From Alkalimarinus alittae (GTDB lineage: Bacteria > Pseudomonadota > Gammaproteobacteria > Pseudomonadales > Oleiphilaceae), in contig NZ_CP100390.1 of the NCBI RefSeq assembly GCF_026016465.1, positions 2,772,501-2,836,500 of the forward strand: 64,000 nucleotides of DNA, written 5' to 3'. Shown here in pieces: positions 52,604 through 61,996 of this stretch (within the stretch, counting starts at the first letter, position 1; every line of letters begins with the position of its first letter). The notes beneath the pieces are model-generated. The model saw only the letters and a list, made by a program, of their open reading frames with translations. It ran no database searches and was not told the DNA's origin. Both the position numbers and the translations under genes were made by a program.

Positions 52604-53737
52604 TCAATCGTGTTTCAAATCGTTAGGGATAGGAAAATCAGGCATTTCGGGTTTCGGGTTAGCGCCTGCGCGGAAACGGCGTAACTGGAAGATATAAGCT
52701 AGAATTTGCGCGACAGCCACATAAAGGCCGCTAGGAATCTCATCTCCAACTTCTGAGTTATAGTAAATAGAGCGCGCTAAAGGCGGCGCTTGTACAATCT
52801 CAACGCTGTGCTCGTTTGCAATCTCTCTGATTTTAAGTGCTAGCTCGTCTCCACCTTTGGCCAATACAACAGGCGCTACCATGGTGTCACCATCGTATTT
52901 TAATGCCACAGAAAAGTGTGTGGGGTTGGTAATAACGACATCAGCTTGCGGCACATCTTGCATCATTCGACGCTGCGCCATTTCCATCTGCAACTGTCGA
53001 ATTTTCTGCTTAACTTCGGGCTTACCCTCGGTATCTTTGTATTCGTCTTTAACTTCCTGCTTGGTCATTTTAAGTTTTTTATTGTGGTCATATATCTGAA
53101 AAGGCACATCCACGACGGCGATCGCTATCATTGAACAGGCAAGCCAAAAGACTATCCAGGCCAAAATATTGACTGCCTTCCCCATCGCAGGAATAACCGG
53201 CAACGTACCAACTGCCAATAACTCCGCCGTATAAGCATCGAGCATTAACAGCGCCACTGTTACAACAACAGTCACTTTCGCAATACTCTTAACCAACTCA
53301 ACTAGCGACTTTATTGCAAACATTCGCTTAATTCCCTCAACAGGATTCAAACGACTAAACTTAGGCGCTAGCGCTTTGGCAGAAAACAGCCACCCACCTA
53401 AACTAATCGGCCCTAAAATAGAGGCCACCAATAAAATACCCAAAAAAGGGGCCATAGCCCAAGCCACTTCAGTGAAACTATGCCCTAAGAACAGCCCCAT
53501 TTGCCGTATATCAAACAACACCTCACGATCAAACGAAAAGCTATGCTGCATAACACTTTTGAGAGCCATCCCCAAGTGATCGCCAAACATTAATAAGCCT
53601 GCCGCTCCCCCGATAAGTATCGCCATGGTATTAAGTTCTTTGGAACGCGGAATTTGCCCCTCATCACGGGACTTTTGTAGCCGTTTGGCGGTGGGGTCCT
53701 CACTTTTGTCTGCGCTGCTATCTTGCCCTTCAGCCAT
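52604..53737 (-). CDS. flhB: flagellar export switch protein FlhB
   Basis: A 377-residue export-apparatus protein that switches secretion from hook to filament subunits after self-cleavage. The N-terminus DSSADKSEDPTAKRLQKSRDEGQIPRSKEL (in parts) is typical, four membrane helices follow (about residues 35-215), and the C-terminal cytoplasmic domain contains the cleavage motif NPTH in VVITNPTHFSVAL near residue 265. It starts one base after the fliR stop. A 195-base gap, with a promoter candidate, separates it from flhA. Confidence 0.96.
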   Translation of the reverse strand: MAEGQDSSADKSEDPTAKRLQKSRDEGQIPRSKELNTMAILIGGAAGLLMFGDHLGMALKSVMQHSFSFDREVLFDIRQMGLFLGHSFTEVAWAMAPFLGILLVASILGPISLGGWLFSAKALAPKFSRLNPVEGIKRMFAIKSLVELVKSIAKVTVVVTVALLMLDAYTAELLAVGTLPVIPAMGKAVNILAWIVFWLACSMIAIAVVDVPFQIYDHNKKLKMTKQEVKDEYKDTEGKPEVKQKIRQLQMEMAQRRMMQDVPQADVVITNPTHFSVALKYDGDTMVAPVVLAKGGDELALKIREIANEHSVEIVQAPPLARSIYYNSEVGDEIPSGLYVAVAQILAYIFQLRRFRAGANPKPEMPDFPIPNDLKHD

Positions 53738-53738
53738 A

Positions 53739-54527
53739 TTACACCCCTAGCATTAACCGAAGAAACTCAAAAACATCTCCGGTAAAGCGATGAAATTGAG
53801 GCATAAAACCGATAAAACCGATCCAGATAATTAACATTCCAAATAGCTGTGAGATTGGAAAACCCAGTGCAAAAACGTTCATTTGAGGGGACGCTCTGGA
53901 CATAATGCCGAAGGAAATATTAATCACCAGCACCGATGTAATAACCGGCAAGGCAACTAATAGCGCTGATGCAAACATCCAAGAGATACGGTGTATCATT
54001 TGCCAAAGTATTTCAGGCGTAAAACCTCCGGGTGTAAATAAACTTCCCGAAATTGGCCATACTCGAAAACTCTCTAGAAATAACTCAATCATCACCAAGT
54101 GTCCGTTAGTTGCCAAAAATAACAAGGTGACACAAATTAAGAAAATTTGAGATAAAACAGGCACTGATACGCCATTGGTGGGGTCAACCATTGAAGCAAA
54201 CCCCAACCCCATTTGCATGGCGATTATTTGTCCTGCCACCACAAACAACTGCACAAACAGCACAAACATAAAGCCCATCGTACTGCCGATAAACATTTGC
54301 TGAATCAGCACTCCGATGGATGATAATGAAAGAGGGTCGATCACTGGAATATTGTCAATTAACGGAGCAACCAAAATGGTTATCATCAACGCTAAACCTA
54401 ATCTGATCCGTGCAGGTACTAATTGAGTACCAATAATAGGGATAATCATAAAAAAACTGGCGATGCGAAATAGCGGCCATAAATGACCTGCGATCCAGTT
54501 AAATATCACTTGCTCAGTGAATTGCAC
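53739..54527 (-). CDS. fliR: flagellar export protein FliR
   Basis: A 262-residue polytopic membrane protein of the export gate, with six or seven hydrophobic segments and the family stretches FRIASFFMIIPIIGTQLVPARIRLGLAL (in parts) near the N-terminus and MQMGLGFASMVDPTNG near residue 105. It follows fliQ by 16 bases. Confidence 0.95.
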   Translation of the reverse strand: MQFTEQVIFNWIAGHLWPLFRIASFFMIIPIIGTQLVPARIRLGLALMITILVAPLIDNIPVIDPLSLSSIGVLIQQMFIGSTMGFMFVLFVQLFVVAGQIIAMQMGLGFASMVDPTNGVSVPVLSQIFLICVTLLFLATNGHLVMIELFLESFRVWPISGSLFTPGGFTPEILWQMIHRISWMFASALLVALPVITSVLVINISFGIMSRASPQMNVFALGFPISQLFGMLIIWIGFIGFMPQFHRFTGDVFEFLRLMLGV

Positions 54528-54543
54528 TCAACACCATCCCAGA

Positions 54544-54813
54544 CTAACCAATCAACATAGGAATATTGGTCACTAGTCGCTCAAAATACTCTAACAAGCG
54601 CTGCACCATCCAAGGTCCCATGACGATAATAACCGCAAGCGTTACTAATAATCGGGGTAGAAAACTTAAGGTTTGCTCGTTAATTTGTGTGGCGGCCTGA
54701 AAGACACTCACCATCAGGCCTATAATGAGGCTTGGGGTTATAATAACCGTCACCATCAGCAGTATAAGATAAAGTGCTTCACGAACTATTTCTACTGCAA
54801 CTTCTGGCGTCAT
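54544..54813 (-). CDS. fliQ: flagellar export protein FliQ
   Basis: An 89-residue protein with two membrane helices (about residues 14-37 and 50-74) and the signature MTPEVAVEIVREALYL at its start and VSVFQAATQINEQTLSFLP in the middle. Together with FliP and FliR it forms the export channel core. It starts 12 bases after fliP. Confidence 0.95.
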   Translation of the reverse strand: MTPEVAVEIVREALYLILLMVTVIITPSLIIGLMVSVFQAATQINEQTLSFLPRLLVTLAVIIVMGPWMVQRLLEYFERLVTNIPMLIG

Positions 54814-54825
54814 AAGGTTCGCCCC

Positions 54826-55647
54826 CTAAATTCCAAAACTAGCCGCCAGGGTGCCGATAATGAGCGCCCAGCCATCAACGAGTACGAATAACATGATTTT
54901 AAAGGGTAACGAGATAATCATCGGCGACAACATCATCATACCCATCGCCATCAAGACACTCGCTACCACCATATCGATAATTAAGAATGGTATAAATAAT
55001 ATAAAACCGATCTGAAACGCGGTTTTTAACTCGCTCGTCACAAACGCCGGCATCAATACCCAAAATGATACATCCTCAAGCGTTTGAAACTCCTTGCCTG
55101 AGATACGCACAAATAGGTTTAAGTCATCTTCTCGCGTTTGAGCCAGCATAAAATTCCTGAAGGGTATACTAGCCTTTTCCAACGCTTCCATCGGGGCAAG
55201 CTGTTCATCTAGGTATGGCTGAATTGCAGTACGATTCGCCTCCTCTAAAACTGGCGTCATGATAAAAATAGTCAAAAACAACGCGAGGCCAATCAATATC
55301 TGGTTTGATGGTGTCTGCTGAAGGCCCATTGCTTGACGTAAGATCGAGAAGGAAATAATAATACGCGTAAACGACGTCATCATCATTAATGCAGCGGGCA
55401 AGAACGTTAATGCAGTCATTAACGCCAAAATCTGAATCGTCACCGTATATTGCTGACCGCCACTTTCATCGGTCACCAGCGTGAGTGCGGGGATGCCGGT
55501 AGGTTCAGCCGCTACCGAAAAAGACATTCCGGCCAATACTATTAAGGCAAGTAATCCGCTCACCTTTCTGGCTAACGCCTTAATCTGAAGGCCCTTTACT
55601 AAGAATGGCCTGTAGTCGGCTAGAAAAATCAACAGTTGTTTTATCAT
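54826..55647 (-). CDS. fliP: flagellar export protein FliP
   Basis: FliP is the most abundant subunit of the export channel core. From about residue 75 it has the conserved [48 protein letters not shown] and the paired C-terminal helices. The mature part and signal segment begin near [17 protein letters not shown]. The start is uncertain: the first ATG at 55647 gives 273 residues but overlaps fliO by 68 bases and has no ribosome binding site, whereas the GTG at 55563 gives 245 residues, the usual length, but a signal peptide without the usual positive charges. Confidence 0.9.
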   Translation of the reverse strand: MIKQLLIFLADYRPFLVKGLQIKALARKVSGLLALIVLAGMSFSVAAEPTGIPALTLVTDESGGQQYTVTIQILALMTALTFLPAALMMMTSFTRIIISFSILRQAMGLQQTPSNQILIGLALFLTIFIMTPVLEEANRTAIQPYLDEQLAPMEALEKASIPFRNFMLAQTREDDLNLFVRISGKEFQTLEDVSFWVLMPAFVTSELKTAFQIGFILFIPFLIIDMVVASVLMAMGMMMLSPMIISLPFKIMLFVLVDGWALIIGTLAASFGI

Positions 55648-56113
55648 TGTTATTAACGACCGGTTCTTCAAATGAGTGTAATAAATTAATATTGTGCTGG
55701 GTTATCCCTACCAAAACTTGTTTATCCGCAACTTCAATTAGCGCAATACGTTCTTTGGCCCCAACAGGAATAGCTGAAATAATTCGCATCTGCTGCTGAT
55801 TTGATACAGCAAGCCCGGTGAACCGCTTCACAAACCATGCAATAGCAAAAATCAGTACAACCACTGAAATAAGCCCGAGTATTGCTTTAAGCCAATCTGA
55901 CGAATTAACCCCTGGCGATGCAGGCAATTTAGCGGGCGAGCTTTCCACCACAACCTCAACAACGGGTTCATCACTCAGCGGCGTTTCTTTTGCTGCCTCC
56001 GCTAGCGTTTTTCCTGCAATACAAACAAAAAAAAGCAAAATAGCGATGCGTGTGGATGTTTTTAACAACACCGTTATAAACCAGCGATGTTGCTTCTCTT
56101 TGTCAGCATCCAT
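55580..56113 (-). CDS. fliO: flagellar export assembly protein FliO
   Basis: A 177-residue protein that helps assemble the FliPQR core. A first hydrophobic segment (about residues 22-38) resembles a signal sequence, and a true membrane helix occurs at about residues 78-96 ([19 protein letters not shown]). A cytoplasmic region with the FliO pattern ([35 protein letters not shown], in parts) follows. It starts four bases after fliN. Confidence 0.92.
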   Translation of the reverse strand: MDADKEKQHRWFITVLLKTSTRIAILLFFVCIAGKTLAEAAKETPLSDEPVVEVVVESSPAKLPASPGVNSSDWLKAILGLISVVVLIFAIAWFVKRFTGLAVSNQQQMRIISAIPVGAKERIALIEVADKQVLVGITQHNINLLHSFEEPVVNNNDKTTVDFSSRLQAILSKGPSD

Positions 56114-56117
56114 AGGT

Positions 56118-56630
56118 CTATTTCAATCGCTTAATTCGTTCAGAAGGACTCACAACATCCGTTAAACGGATACCGAACTTTTCATTAACCATAACAACTT
56201 CGCCATGGGCAATGAGGGTACCGTTGACCAGCACATCTAGAGGCTCACCTGCTAGTCGGTCGAGCTCAACAACTGAGCCTTGGTTAAGCTGTAGCAGGTT
56301 TCTAATAGGTATTTGTGTACTTCCAACTTCCATAGATATCATCACAGGAATATCAAGAATAACATCAAGATCTGGGTTTAGCCCACCGCCTCCTGCTTGC
56401 ATTGGCCCACTATCAAAAGCCTCTAAAGGGGCCGCCTGAACATCGAGTCCATCACCACCATCATCATCGCCTGTGGCTTCCGCTTCAGCCATTGCCGCAG
56501 CCCATTCGTCATCGACGCTATTATCAGCATCGCCGGACTCAGCCATAGCGGCGCCCCACTCATCAGCTAACTTTTCATCTTCGCTCTTGCCTGCTTCGCC
56601 TTGCTCATCAGGTAGATCATTTTCACTCAT
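56118..56630 (-). CDS. fliN: flagellar motor switch protein FliN
   Basis: A 170-residue switch protein. The first 90 residues are acidic and disordered (Asp, Glu, Ala, Gly rich), and the C-terminal SpoA domain (about 95-170) reads LDVILDIPVMISMEVGSTQIPIRNLLQL and onward (in parts), with VVMVNEKFGIRLTDVVSPSERI at the end. The long acidic N-terminus is common in this bacterial group. It overlaps the fliM stop by eight bases, indicating coupled translation. Confidence 0.95.
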   Translation of the reverse strand: MSENDLPDEQGEAGKSEDEKLADEWGAAMAESGDADNSVDDEWAAAMAEAEATGDDDGGDGLDVQAAPLEAFDSGPMQAGGGGLNPDLDVILDIPVMISMEVGSTQIPIRNLLQLNQGSVVELDRLAGEPLDVLVNGTLIAHGEVVMVNEKFGIRLTDVVSPSERIKRLK

Positions 56631-57630
56631 CGCTTACTTCACTCCCGGCTTTTTTGCTCAAGTTAGAGCCTTCGCGTCCAACACGATTCTCGATTTTAAG
56701 CGCCAAACTAGGTCCCAATTGACCCACTTTAGCTGTAAACATTGGAATTTTATTGGCTGTCATGGTGACAACATCTGGCAGCTCAACCGGTATAACATCC
56801 CCAGCTTTGAGCTTAGATATATCTCTTAACGAGACTCTCTTTTCAACCAGCGTTGCATTAATAGGAACTCGAGCATCAAGAATATCTCGTCGAAGCGCGT
56901 TAACCCATCGCTCATCAATATCATCAATGTCACTTTGTACACCCGCATCAAGAACTTCGCGAACAGGCTCTATCATTGAATAAGGGACTGCGACATGTAA
57001 ATCACCACCACCGCCATCTAACTCTATATGAAAGGTGCTAACAACCACGACCTCACTGGGGCTCACAATATTAGCCATTGAAGGGTTAACTTCTGAGTTA
57101 ACATACTCAAAGTCAACTTTCATGACGGCATTCCAAGCCTCTTTCATATCAACAAAGATTTGCTCTAGCACCATCTGTACGACACGAATTTCGGTGGGTG
57201 TAAACTCACGCCCTTCTATTTTTGCATGCCGACCATCACCACCAAAGAAGTTGTCAACCAACTTAAAGACAAGCTTTGCATCAAAAATAAATAGTGAGGT
57301 CCCCCTAAGCGGGCGAATTTTTACAAGATTTAAACTGGTAGGTACATAAAGCGTATGGATATATTCGCCAAATTTAAGAATTTGGATACCGCCTGTTGCA
57401 ACATCGGCATTGCGACCCAATAAGTTAAATAAGCTAATGCGCGTATACCTAGCAAATCGCTCATTGATCATTTCAAGCGTGGGCATTCGCCCACGAACTA
57501 TTCGATCTTGACTTGCGAGGTCATAACTTCTGACACCCTCATCATCCAGATCATCATCTGTATCAATGTCACCGTCATCGACACCGTGTAAGAGCGCATC
57601 AATTTCGTCTTGTGATAGTAAATCTTGCAC
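56623..57630 (-). CDS. fliM: flagellar motor switch protein FliM
   Basis: A 335-residue switch protein that binds phospho-CheY. The N-terminal LLSQDEIDALL (residues 4-14) is the CheY-binding motif, an acidic spacer follows, the CheC-like middle domain spans about 45-235 (with NLLGRNADVATGGI and RPLRGTSLFIFDAKLVF), and a SpoA domain forms the C-terminus. Start and length are typical. It begins 11 bases after fliL. Confidence 0.96.
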   Translation of the reverse strand: MQDLLSQDEIDALLHGVDDGDIDTDDDLDDEGVRSYDLASQDRIVRGRMPTLEMINERFARYTRISLFNLLGRNADVATGGIQILKFGEYIHTLYVPTSLNLVKIRPLRGTSLFIFDAKLVFKLVDNFFGGDGRHAKIEGREFTPTEIRVVQMVLEQIFVDMKEAWNAVMKVDFEYVNSEVNPSMANIVSPSEVVVVSTFHIELDGGGGDLHVAVPYSMIEPVREVLDAGVQSDIDDIDERWVNALRRDILDARVPINATLVEKRVSLRDISKLKAGDVIPVELPDVVTMTANKIPMFTAKVGQLGPSLALKIENRVGREGSNLSKKAGSEVSDE

Positions 57631-57641
57631 TTGGCTTCCCG

Positions 57642-58151
57642 TTATTGCATGACAAAATTAGTAAATAATACTTGCTCAATCGACGAACCACTCGCCTCTT
57701 TTTCAAGTATTTCATTAATCAAGTTCAACGACGCCAATCTCAATGACGCTTTACCCTCTGCCGTTTGTAACCCTTGAAAATCTTGACTGCTAAACAACAT
57801 AATCAGCTTGTTGCGGATCAGAGGCATGTGTAATTCTAGTGCGTCTAGTGACGCCTGATCACGACTTTGAGCTGAAACAAACACCTGCATATAACGCTGT
57901 CGTCCCTCTACATCAAAGGTAACAACAAAGGGAGGCTTAATATCAAAATAAATCGCTGGCTTTTTAACCTCTTCTACAGGCACCTCTGCTGCATCGCTGG
58001 CCGAACTATCGCCTTTTAAGAAAAAAAGCGTAGCGCCAACAGCAAGCCCTACAGCCAGTATGACCACTATTGCAACAATAATGATTAACTTTTTACTGGA
58101 TTTACCGCCTGTTTCTTCTTCGTTAACGTCTTTATTATCGTCATCTGCCAT
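57642..58151 (-). CDS. fliL: flagellar basal-body protein FliL
   Basis: A 169-residue protein with a charged cytoplasmic start, one membrane helix (about residues 22-46, IIIVAIVVILAVGLAVGATLF) and a periplasmic SPFH-like domain containing YFDIKPPFVVTFD near residue 70 and the C-terminal LFTNFVMQ. FliL associates with the stator units. It is the first gene of fliLMNOPQR-flhB, 40 bases below a sigma-54-type promoter. Confidence 0.95.
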   Translation of the reverse strand: MADDDNKDVNEEETGGKSSKKLIIIVAIVVILAVGLAVGATLFFLKGDSSASDAAEVPVEEVKKPAIYFDIKPPFVVTFDVEGRQRYMQVFVSAQSRDQASLDALELHMPLIRNKLIMLFSSQDFQGLQTAEGKASLRLASLNLINEILEKEASGSSIEQVLFTNFVMQ

Positions 58152-58201
58152 GTCAAATTCTCGTCATTATTGCTACCGACACCATTCATACTTAAGTTAA
58201 G

Positions 58202-58218
58202 AGCAATCCTTGTGCCAA
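58202..58218 (-). promoter_or_regulatory. sigma-54 promoter of the fliL operon
   Basis: On the minus strand TTGGCACAAGGATTGCT. The match to TGGCACG-N4-TTGCW differs at one position, with the GG/GC pair ten bases apart. The predicted start of transcription is about 40 bases before the fliL ATG. This places fliLMNOPQR under RpoN, as in FleQ-controlled polar flagella. Confidence 0.8.
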
Positions 58219-58350
58219 TAATTTTCAACTATTCAATCAGTTATAACCTATTTCTAATATTCATTGTAGCCTAATAAACGCGGAGATAAATCTGATTACT
58301 AAGAAGAAACTAAGTTTTGTATTGAGGAAGGCAATAAAATATAGACGAAG

Positions 58351-58377
58351 AAAAAAGACGCGCCAATGCGGCGCGCC
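58351..58377 (-). terminator. Rho-independent terminator after fliK
   Basis: On the minus strand GGCGCGCC, loop GCATT, GGCGCGTC, then a T-run of six. An eight-pair stem (one G-T pair) beyond the fliK stop. It separates fliK from the fliL operon. Confidence 0.92.
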
Positions 58378-58448
58378 TACAAGAAGGTTATCGTGCTGTT
58401 TAGTTTTAGACGGTTAGCATTGCTAGATACTGTGGTTTAACGATACGC

Positions 58449-59624
58449 CTATGCATAATAATCAACTAAATTATCCAGCGTTATCGCTTCAGTGATGCCA
58501 TGAGCTCCATCCTGACTTAATAGGTCGTTATCACCTTCTGCCGATCGCCCTCCTACACCTTGCTCTTGGTCTTGGTCTTCATTCGCTTGTTGCTGTGAAG
58601 ATTGGTCGGATACATCTACATGGGCTAAATCAACACCATTTTCGTTCATCATCTCTCGAAGTCGGTTAACGTTTTGTTCCAGTAACTCCCGAACGCCTTG
58701 GTTATGACTAGTAAAGGTCACCATTGCCTGTTCATTTTGAACATTTATCTTGACCTCCATTGGTCCAAGGTCTTGTGGGTTTAGATGAATTTCGGCAAAT
58801 TGTATTTTCTGGTTAGCTAACCAGATAATTTTATCGTTAACCTTATCGGTCCAAGCGCCTGGCGCAACAGGCAAATCAACCGACGTCGTATAGGTTTTTA
58901 AGGTTGATTGACCCTCCTTTAACTGAAGATCATTAAATCGGAACACCTCGCGAACACTGCCTTCAGCACCTGTATCCACATCAATTTCTAGTTCAGCAAG
59001 CGCTTCAACCCCCTTTTCTAACGAGAGTTTAATTTGTTCTAGCGTCATCAGTTTTTCTAATGGCTGCTCTAATAGGGCATCATCACCTATAGATGCATTT
59101 GCCGCAGCGGTATTTAAGACTCCTGCATTCAATGAGCCTGCAGCAGAACGTGCTTGTCCATACGCTGCATAATCTCCGTCTTCGGCTGCTAACATCTCAT
59201 AACCCAGTACCCCCATCGGCGGAGCAGTTAACTCATCATCCACTAGTGGGTCTTCGACATGGTTTAAAAGCGAAAATTCAGACGGTATTTCAAGCTCACC
59301 TGTATAGTCTGGGTCTACCATTTTCTCCAAATTACCGTCTAATCTTGACGCCTCATCATCGACGGACTGAGGCAACGCTTCGCCGTTTGAAGTCTCTTCA
59401 GCGGCAACAGTTGCCGCTTCTTGCTTTTTGTTAGTCTCACTACCTTGAGCGTTCTTGTCGGCTGTAGATGTGCTGGCTACATCGTTATGTTTTGTGTTTT
59501 TTTCTTGTTTATTTAATTCATTTTTAAAGCTATCTACATCGCTGTCATTACTAGCCGACGCCTTTGTCGATGGCTTACTGGTTGAATTGCTCGTTAAATC
59601 AAGAGATACCGGTAATGAATTCAT
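58449..59624 (-). CDS. fliK: flagellar hook-length control protein FliK
   Basis: A 391-residue protein. The first 290 residues are low in complexity, acidic and Ser/Thr/Ala/Asn rich (molecular-ruler part), and the C-terminal Flg_hook domain (about 270-360) includes KIQFAEIHLNPQDLGPMEVKI, then VTFTSHNQGVRELLEQNVNRLREMMNENG (in parts) and the glutamine-rich tail. The start ATG at 59624 gives MNSLPVSLDL; a TTG seven codons upstream is disregarded. It stands alone between terminator and promoter, whereas in Salmonella fliK lies within an operon. Confidence 0.93.
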   Translation of the reverse strand: MNSLPVSLDLTSNSTSKPSTKASASNDSDVDSFKNELNKQEKNTKHNDVASTSTADKNAQGSETNKKQEAATVAAEETSNGEALPQSVDDEASRLDGNLEKMVDPDYTGELEIPSEFSLLNHVEDPLVDDELTAPPMGVLGYEMLAAEDGDYAAYGQARSAAGSLNAGVLNTAAANASIGDDALLEQPLEKLMTLEQIKLSLEKGVEALAELEIDVDTGAEGSVREVFRFNDLQLKEGQSTLKTYTTSVDLPVAPGAWTDKVNDKIIWLANQKIQFAEIHLNPQDLGPMEVKINVQNEQAMVTFTSHNQGVRELLEQNVNRLREMMNENGVDLAHVDVSDQSSQQQANEDQDQEQGVGGRSAEGDNDLLSQDGAHGITEAITLDNLVDYYA

Positions 59625-59786
59625 AAGCTGCTCTGTAATAAACAATTGATCAACAAATTCACTTTAGCGGTATATCAGTCCCCAGACATGAAACACGCTA
59701 GAATGAAAAATATTAGATTAATGGCGGCTAACCACTCTGCACGTTTAGCCCTTTCGGCTATTTGCACATACGTTATATTAGTAGTT

Positions 59787-59803
59787 AGCAAAATGTAGAC
59801 CAG
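59787..59803 (-). promoter_or_regulatory. sigma-54-type promoter candidate for fliK
   Basis: On the minus strand CTGGTCTACATTTTGCT has TGG and TTGCT with GG and GC ten bases apart. The central CACG is altered to TCTA. The start would be about 150 bases before the fliK ATG. Confidence 0.55.
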
Positions 59804-59835
59804 CATTGAAAAGCAGGAAGGCGCCTAGCTATGAA

Positions 59836-60177
59836 CTAGTACGATAGTTGTTCTTTTAACAGCTCCGAGATATTCGTAAACTCTGCCTCTATTTTATCCA
59901 CAAGTACGTCGATATCGTCAAGTTCGCCTCGTTTCCCTTTTAATTCAGCTTCCATACATAAGCTCGCGAGAATCGGAACACCGACATTTGTGCAACTTCC
60001 TTTAAAGCTGTGCGCAGCTCTCGAAAGTGCCTCTGCATTTTGCGCTTTAGCCGCCTCTTTGATTTGAACAACACGTTCTGCCGAGTCATGAAGAAATGTT
60101 TCTAACAACACATCAAACTCTTCTTCCATTACCTCTCTAAGTTCAGCTAGCGCTGAGAAGTCGATATGGTCATTCAT
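59836..60177 (-). CDS. hptB: histidine phosphotransfer protein HptB
   Basis: A 113-residue Hpt domain. The phosphorylated histidine H56 is in AHSFKGSCTNVG, flanked by the four-helix bundle pattern. In P. aeruginosa HptB passes phosphate from several hybrid kinases to HsbR. It lies 67 bases after hsbR on the same strand, and the neighbour combination supports the call. Confidence 0.9.
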   Translation of the reverse strand: MNDHIDFSALAELREVMEEEFDVLLETFLHDSAERVVQIKEAAKAQNAEALSRAAHSFKGSCTNVGVPILASLCMEAELKGKRGELDDIDVLVDKIEAEFTNISELLKEQLSY

Positions 60178-60244
60178 AGGTCAACCTATTTTAGTTGGTC
60201 TGATCTTTAGACATGGGTTACCAACATAATAAGCCGCAAAGCCT

Positions 60245-61969
60245 TTATATGGCGGGTAGAGCCTTTGTCTCTGGTTGCCAAGCGAACTCAGCCTCAACTG
60301 TATTCCCCGTGCCGATATACTCAAAATGCTGACAGAGTGATATCAGCAAAGGAATTCCGCGCCCCGAATACAGGTTATTATTCATTTTAGCTTGTTTAAA
60401 ATTACTGTAATCAAACCCCTGACCGCTATCTTCAATCTTCATAGACAACAGCCCACCGGAGCCTTCAGGTAAGTGATCAATAGAAATTCGAACCCATTGG
60501 TCCTCAAGTTTTTCTAATCGCTCGGCCCTTAATTCATAATATTTGGTAAACCCTTCCGGTGTTGCTTTTAGCTTAGAGTCGAGCCCCAAAACGCCATGCT
60601 CAAGCGCATTTGATGTCAACTCCGCTAAAATAGTATAAATCTGTCCACTTAACTGACGTAACCCTGGCACTTCCATAATAATATGCAGCAGAAGTGGAAG
60701 TGGGTTAAAGTTTTTAAGCGTTTGCGCTCTTAATTCATAGCTTAATGCCCAATCAACAGGGCCACTTAATGCACTTTTCAATAGAAGAGGTCCAGCGTCA
60801 CTCCCAACCTGATCTTCTCTGACCATTTCGACCTCTACCATAGTGAGGTCGTCATCACGCTCGCCTTCCCCTATAAAACTGTGGACTTTTTGTTTAATAC
60901 TTGAGAATAGCCGAGATGGATCACGCTCCTCTTGATAGACTTCATATAAGCGCTCTTCGCCAAACATATCGCCGTTAACATTTCGAGCTTCTATAATGCC
61001 GTCAGACCACATAAACAAGCGATCACCAGGCGACATATCATATTTGTACGTTTCTGTTGTAAACCGACTGGCTTCTAGGACCCCAAGAGGAAGATGATTC
61101 GAGGAAATATTAATAAGTTCCCCATCGGTTCGATATAAAATAGCATCAGGCACCCCCCCCACCCATATCTCCACATCTCCCCTCGCAAAACTCATATCAA
61201 TCATAGAGGCACAGCAAAAAAAACCAACGGGTAAAATCTGTTTCAGCTTTTGGTTAATCTCTCTGAGTACGTCGGTCATGGCAAACCCCTTACTGGTCAT
61301 GCCATAAAATATTTCGGCAATTGGCATTGCGCCAATCGCCGCTGGAAGCCCATGCCCGGTAAAATCGCCTAACAGAACATGCATTCCACCAGAAGGTTTC
61401 TGACATGCCAATAATACATCGCCATTAAATACAGAAAGTGGTGATAACAGATGCTTAATATTTTTGGCGTTAAGACAACCTAGGTGCGCGACATTATCAA
61501 AGACTGTCTTGGCTACATTTTGTTCTTGTAGGAGAAGTTCATTGTTAGCAGCAATTTGATCACGCTGAAATTGCACTGTTCTATGCATGGTTCTCATGCG
61601 ATTAAAGGCGTTTATTTTTGCCTGTAGAATAATACGATTATAAGGTTTGGATATAAAGTCATCCCCCCCGGCATCAAGACATTTGACCAATGATGCGGCA
61701 TCTGTAAGGGATGTTAAAAATATGATGGGGACTAGCTCTTCACCGGCCAACTGTTTGATTAGCCTAGCTGCTTCAAAGCCATCCATTCTGGGCATTAAAG
61801 CATCCATCAGTACTAGTTGAGGGGATGTATCTTTAAATTTTTCTACTGCCTCTATGCCATCGCTTGCCGTCACCACCTCATGCCCTTGTTTACGGACAAT
61901 AGCCTGCAAAATCATGCGATCCGAATCGTTATCATCTGCAATCAATATTTTCAGCGGTTCTGAGTCCAT
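60245..61969 (-). CDS. hsbR: response regulator with PP2C phosphatase and kinase domains, HsbR
   Basis: A 574-residue three-domain protein. The receiver domain (1-125) has D56 in VLMDALMPRMDG. A coiled linker leads to a SpoIIE-type PP2C phosphatase domain (about 180-375, with GDFTGHGLPAAIGAMP and MWSDGIIEARN). The HATPase_c kinase domain (about 420-560) has ILAELTSNALEHGVLG as N box and IEDSGQGFD. It matches P. aeruginosa HsbR, which phosphorylates or dephosphorylates the antagonist HsbA and so controls FlgM and a diguanylate cyclase. It begins 27 bases after hsbA. Confidence 0.93.
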   Translation of the reverse strand: MDSEPLKILIADDNDSDRMILQAIVRKQGHEVVTASDGIEAVEKFKDTSPQLVLMDALMPRMDGFEAARLIKQLAGEELVPIIFLTSLTDAASLVKCLDAGGDDFISKPYNRIILQAKINAFNRMRTMHRTVQFQRDQIAANNELLLQEQNVAKTVFDNVAHLGCLNAKNIKHLLSPLSVFNGDVLLACQKPSGGMHVLLGDFTGHGLPAAIGAMPIAEIFYGMTSKGFAMTDVLREINQKLKQILPVGFFCCASMIDMSFARGDVEIWVGGVPDAILYRTDGELINISSNHLPLGVLEASRFTTETYKYDMSPGDRLFMWSDGIIEARNVNGDMFGEERLYEVYQEERDPSRLFSSIKQKVHSFIGEGERDDDLTMVEVEMVREDQVGSDAGPLLLKSALSGPVDWALSYELRAQTLKNFNPLPLLLHIIMEVPGLRQLSGQIYTILAELTSNALEHGVLGLDSKLKATPEGFTKYYELRAERLEKLEDQWVRISIDHLPEGSGGLLSMKIEDSGQGFDYSNFKQAKMNNNLYSGRGIPLLISLCQHFEYIGTGNTVEAEFAWQPETKALPAI

Positions 61970-61996
61970 AAACCTACCTATAAAAGCCGGTTATGA

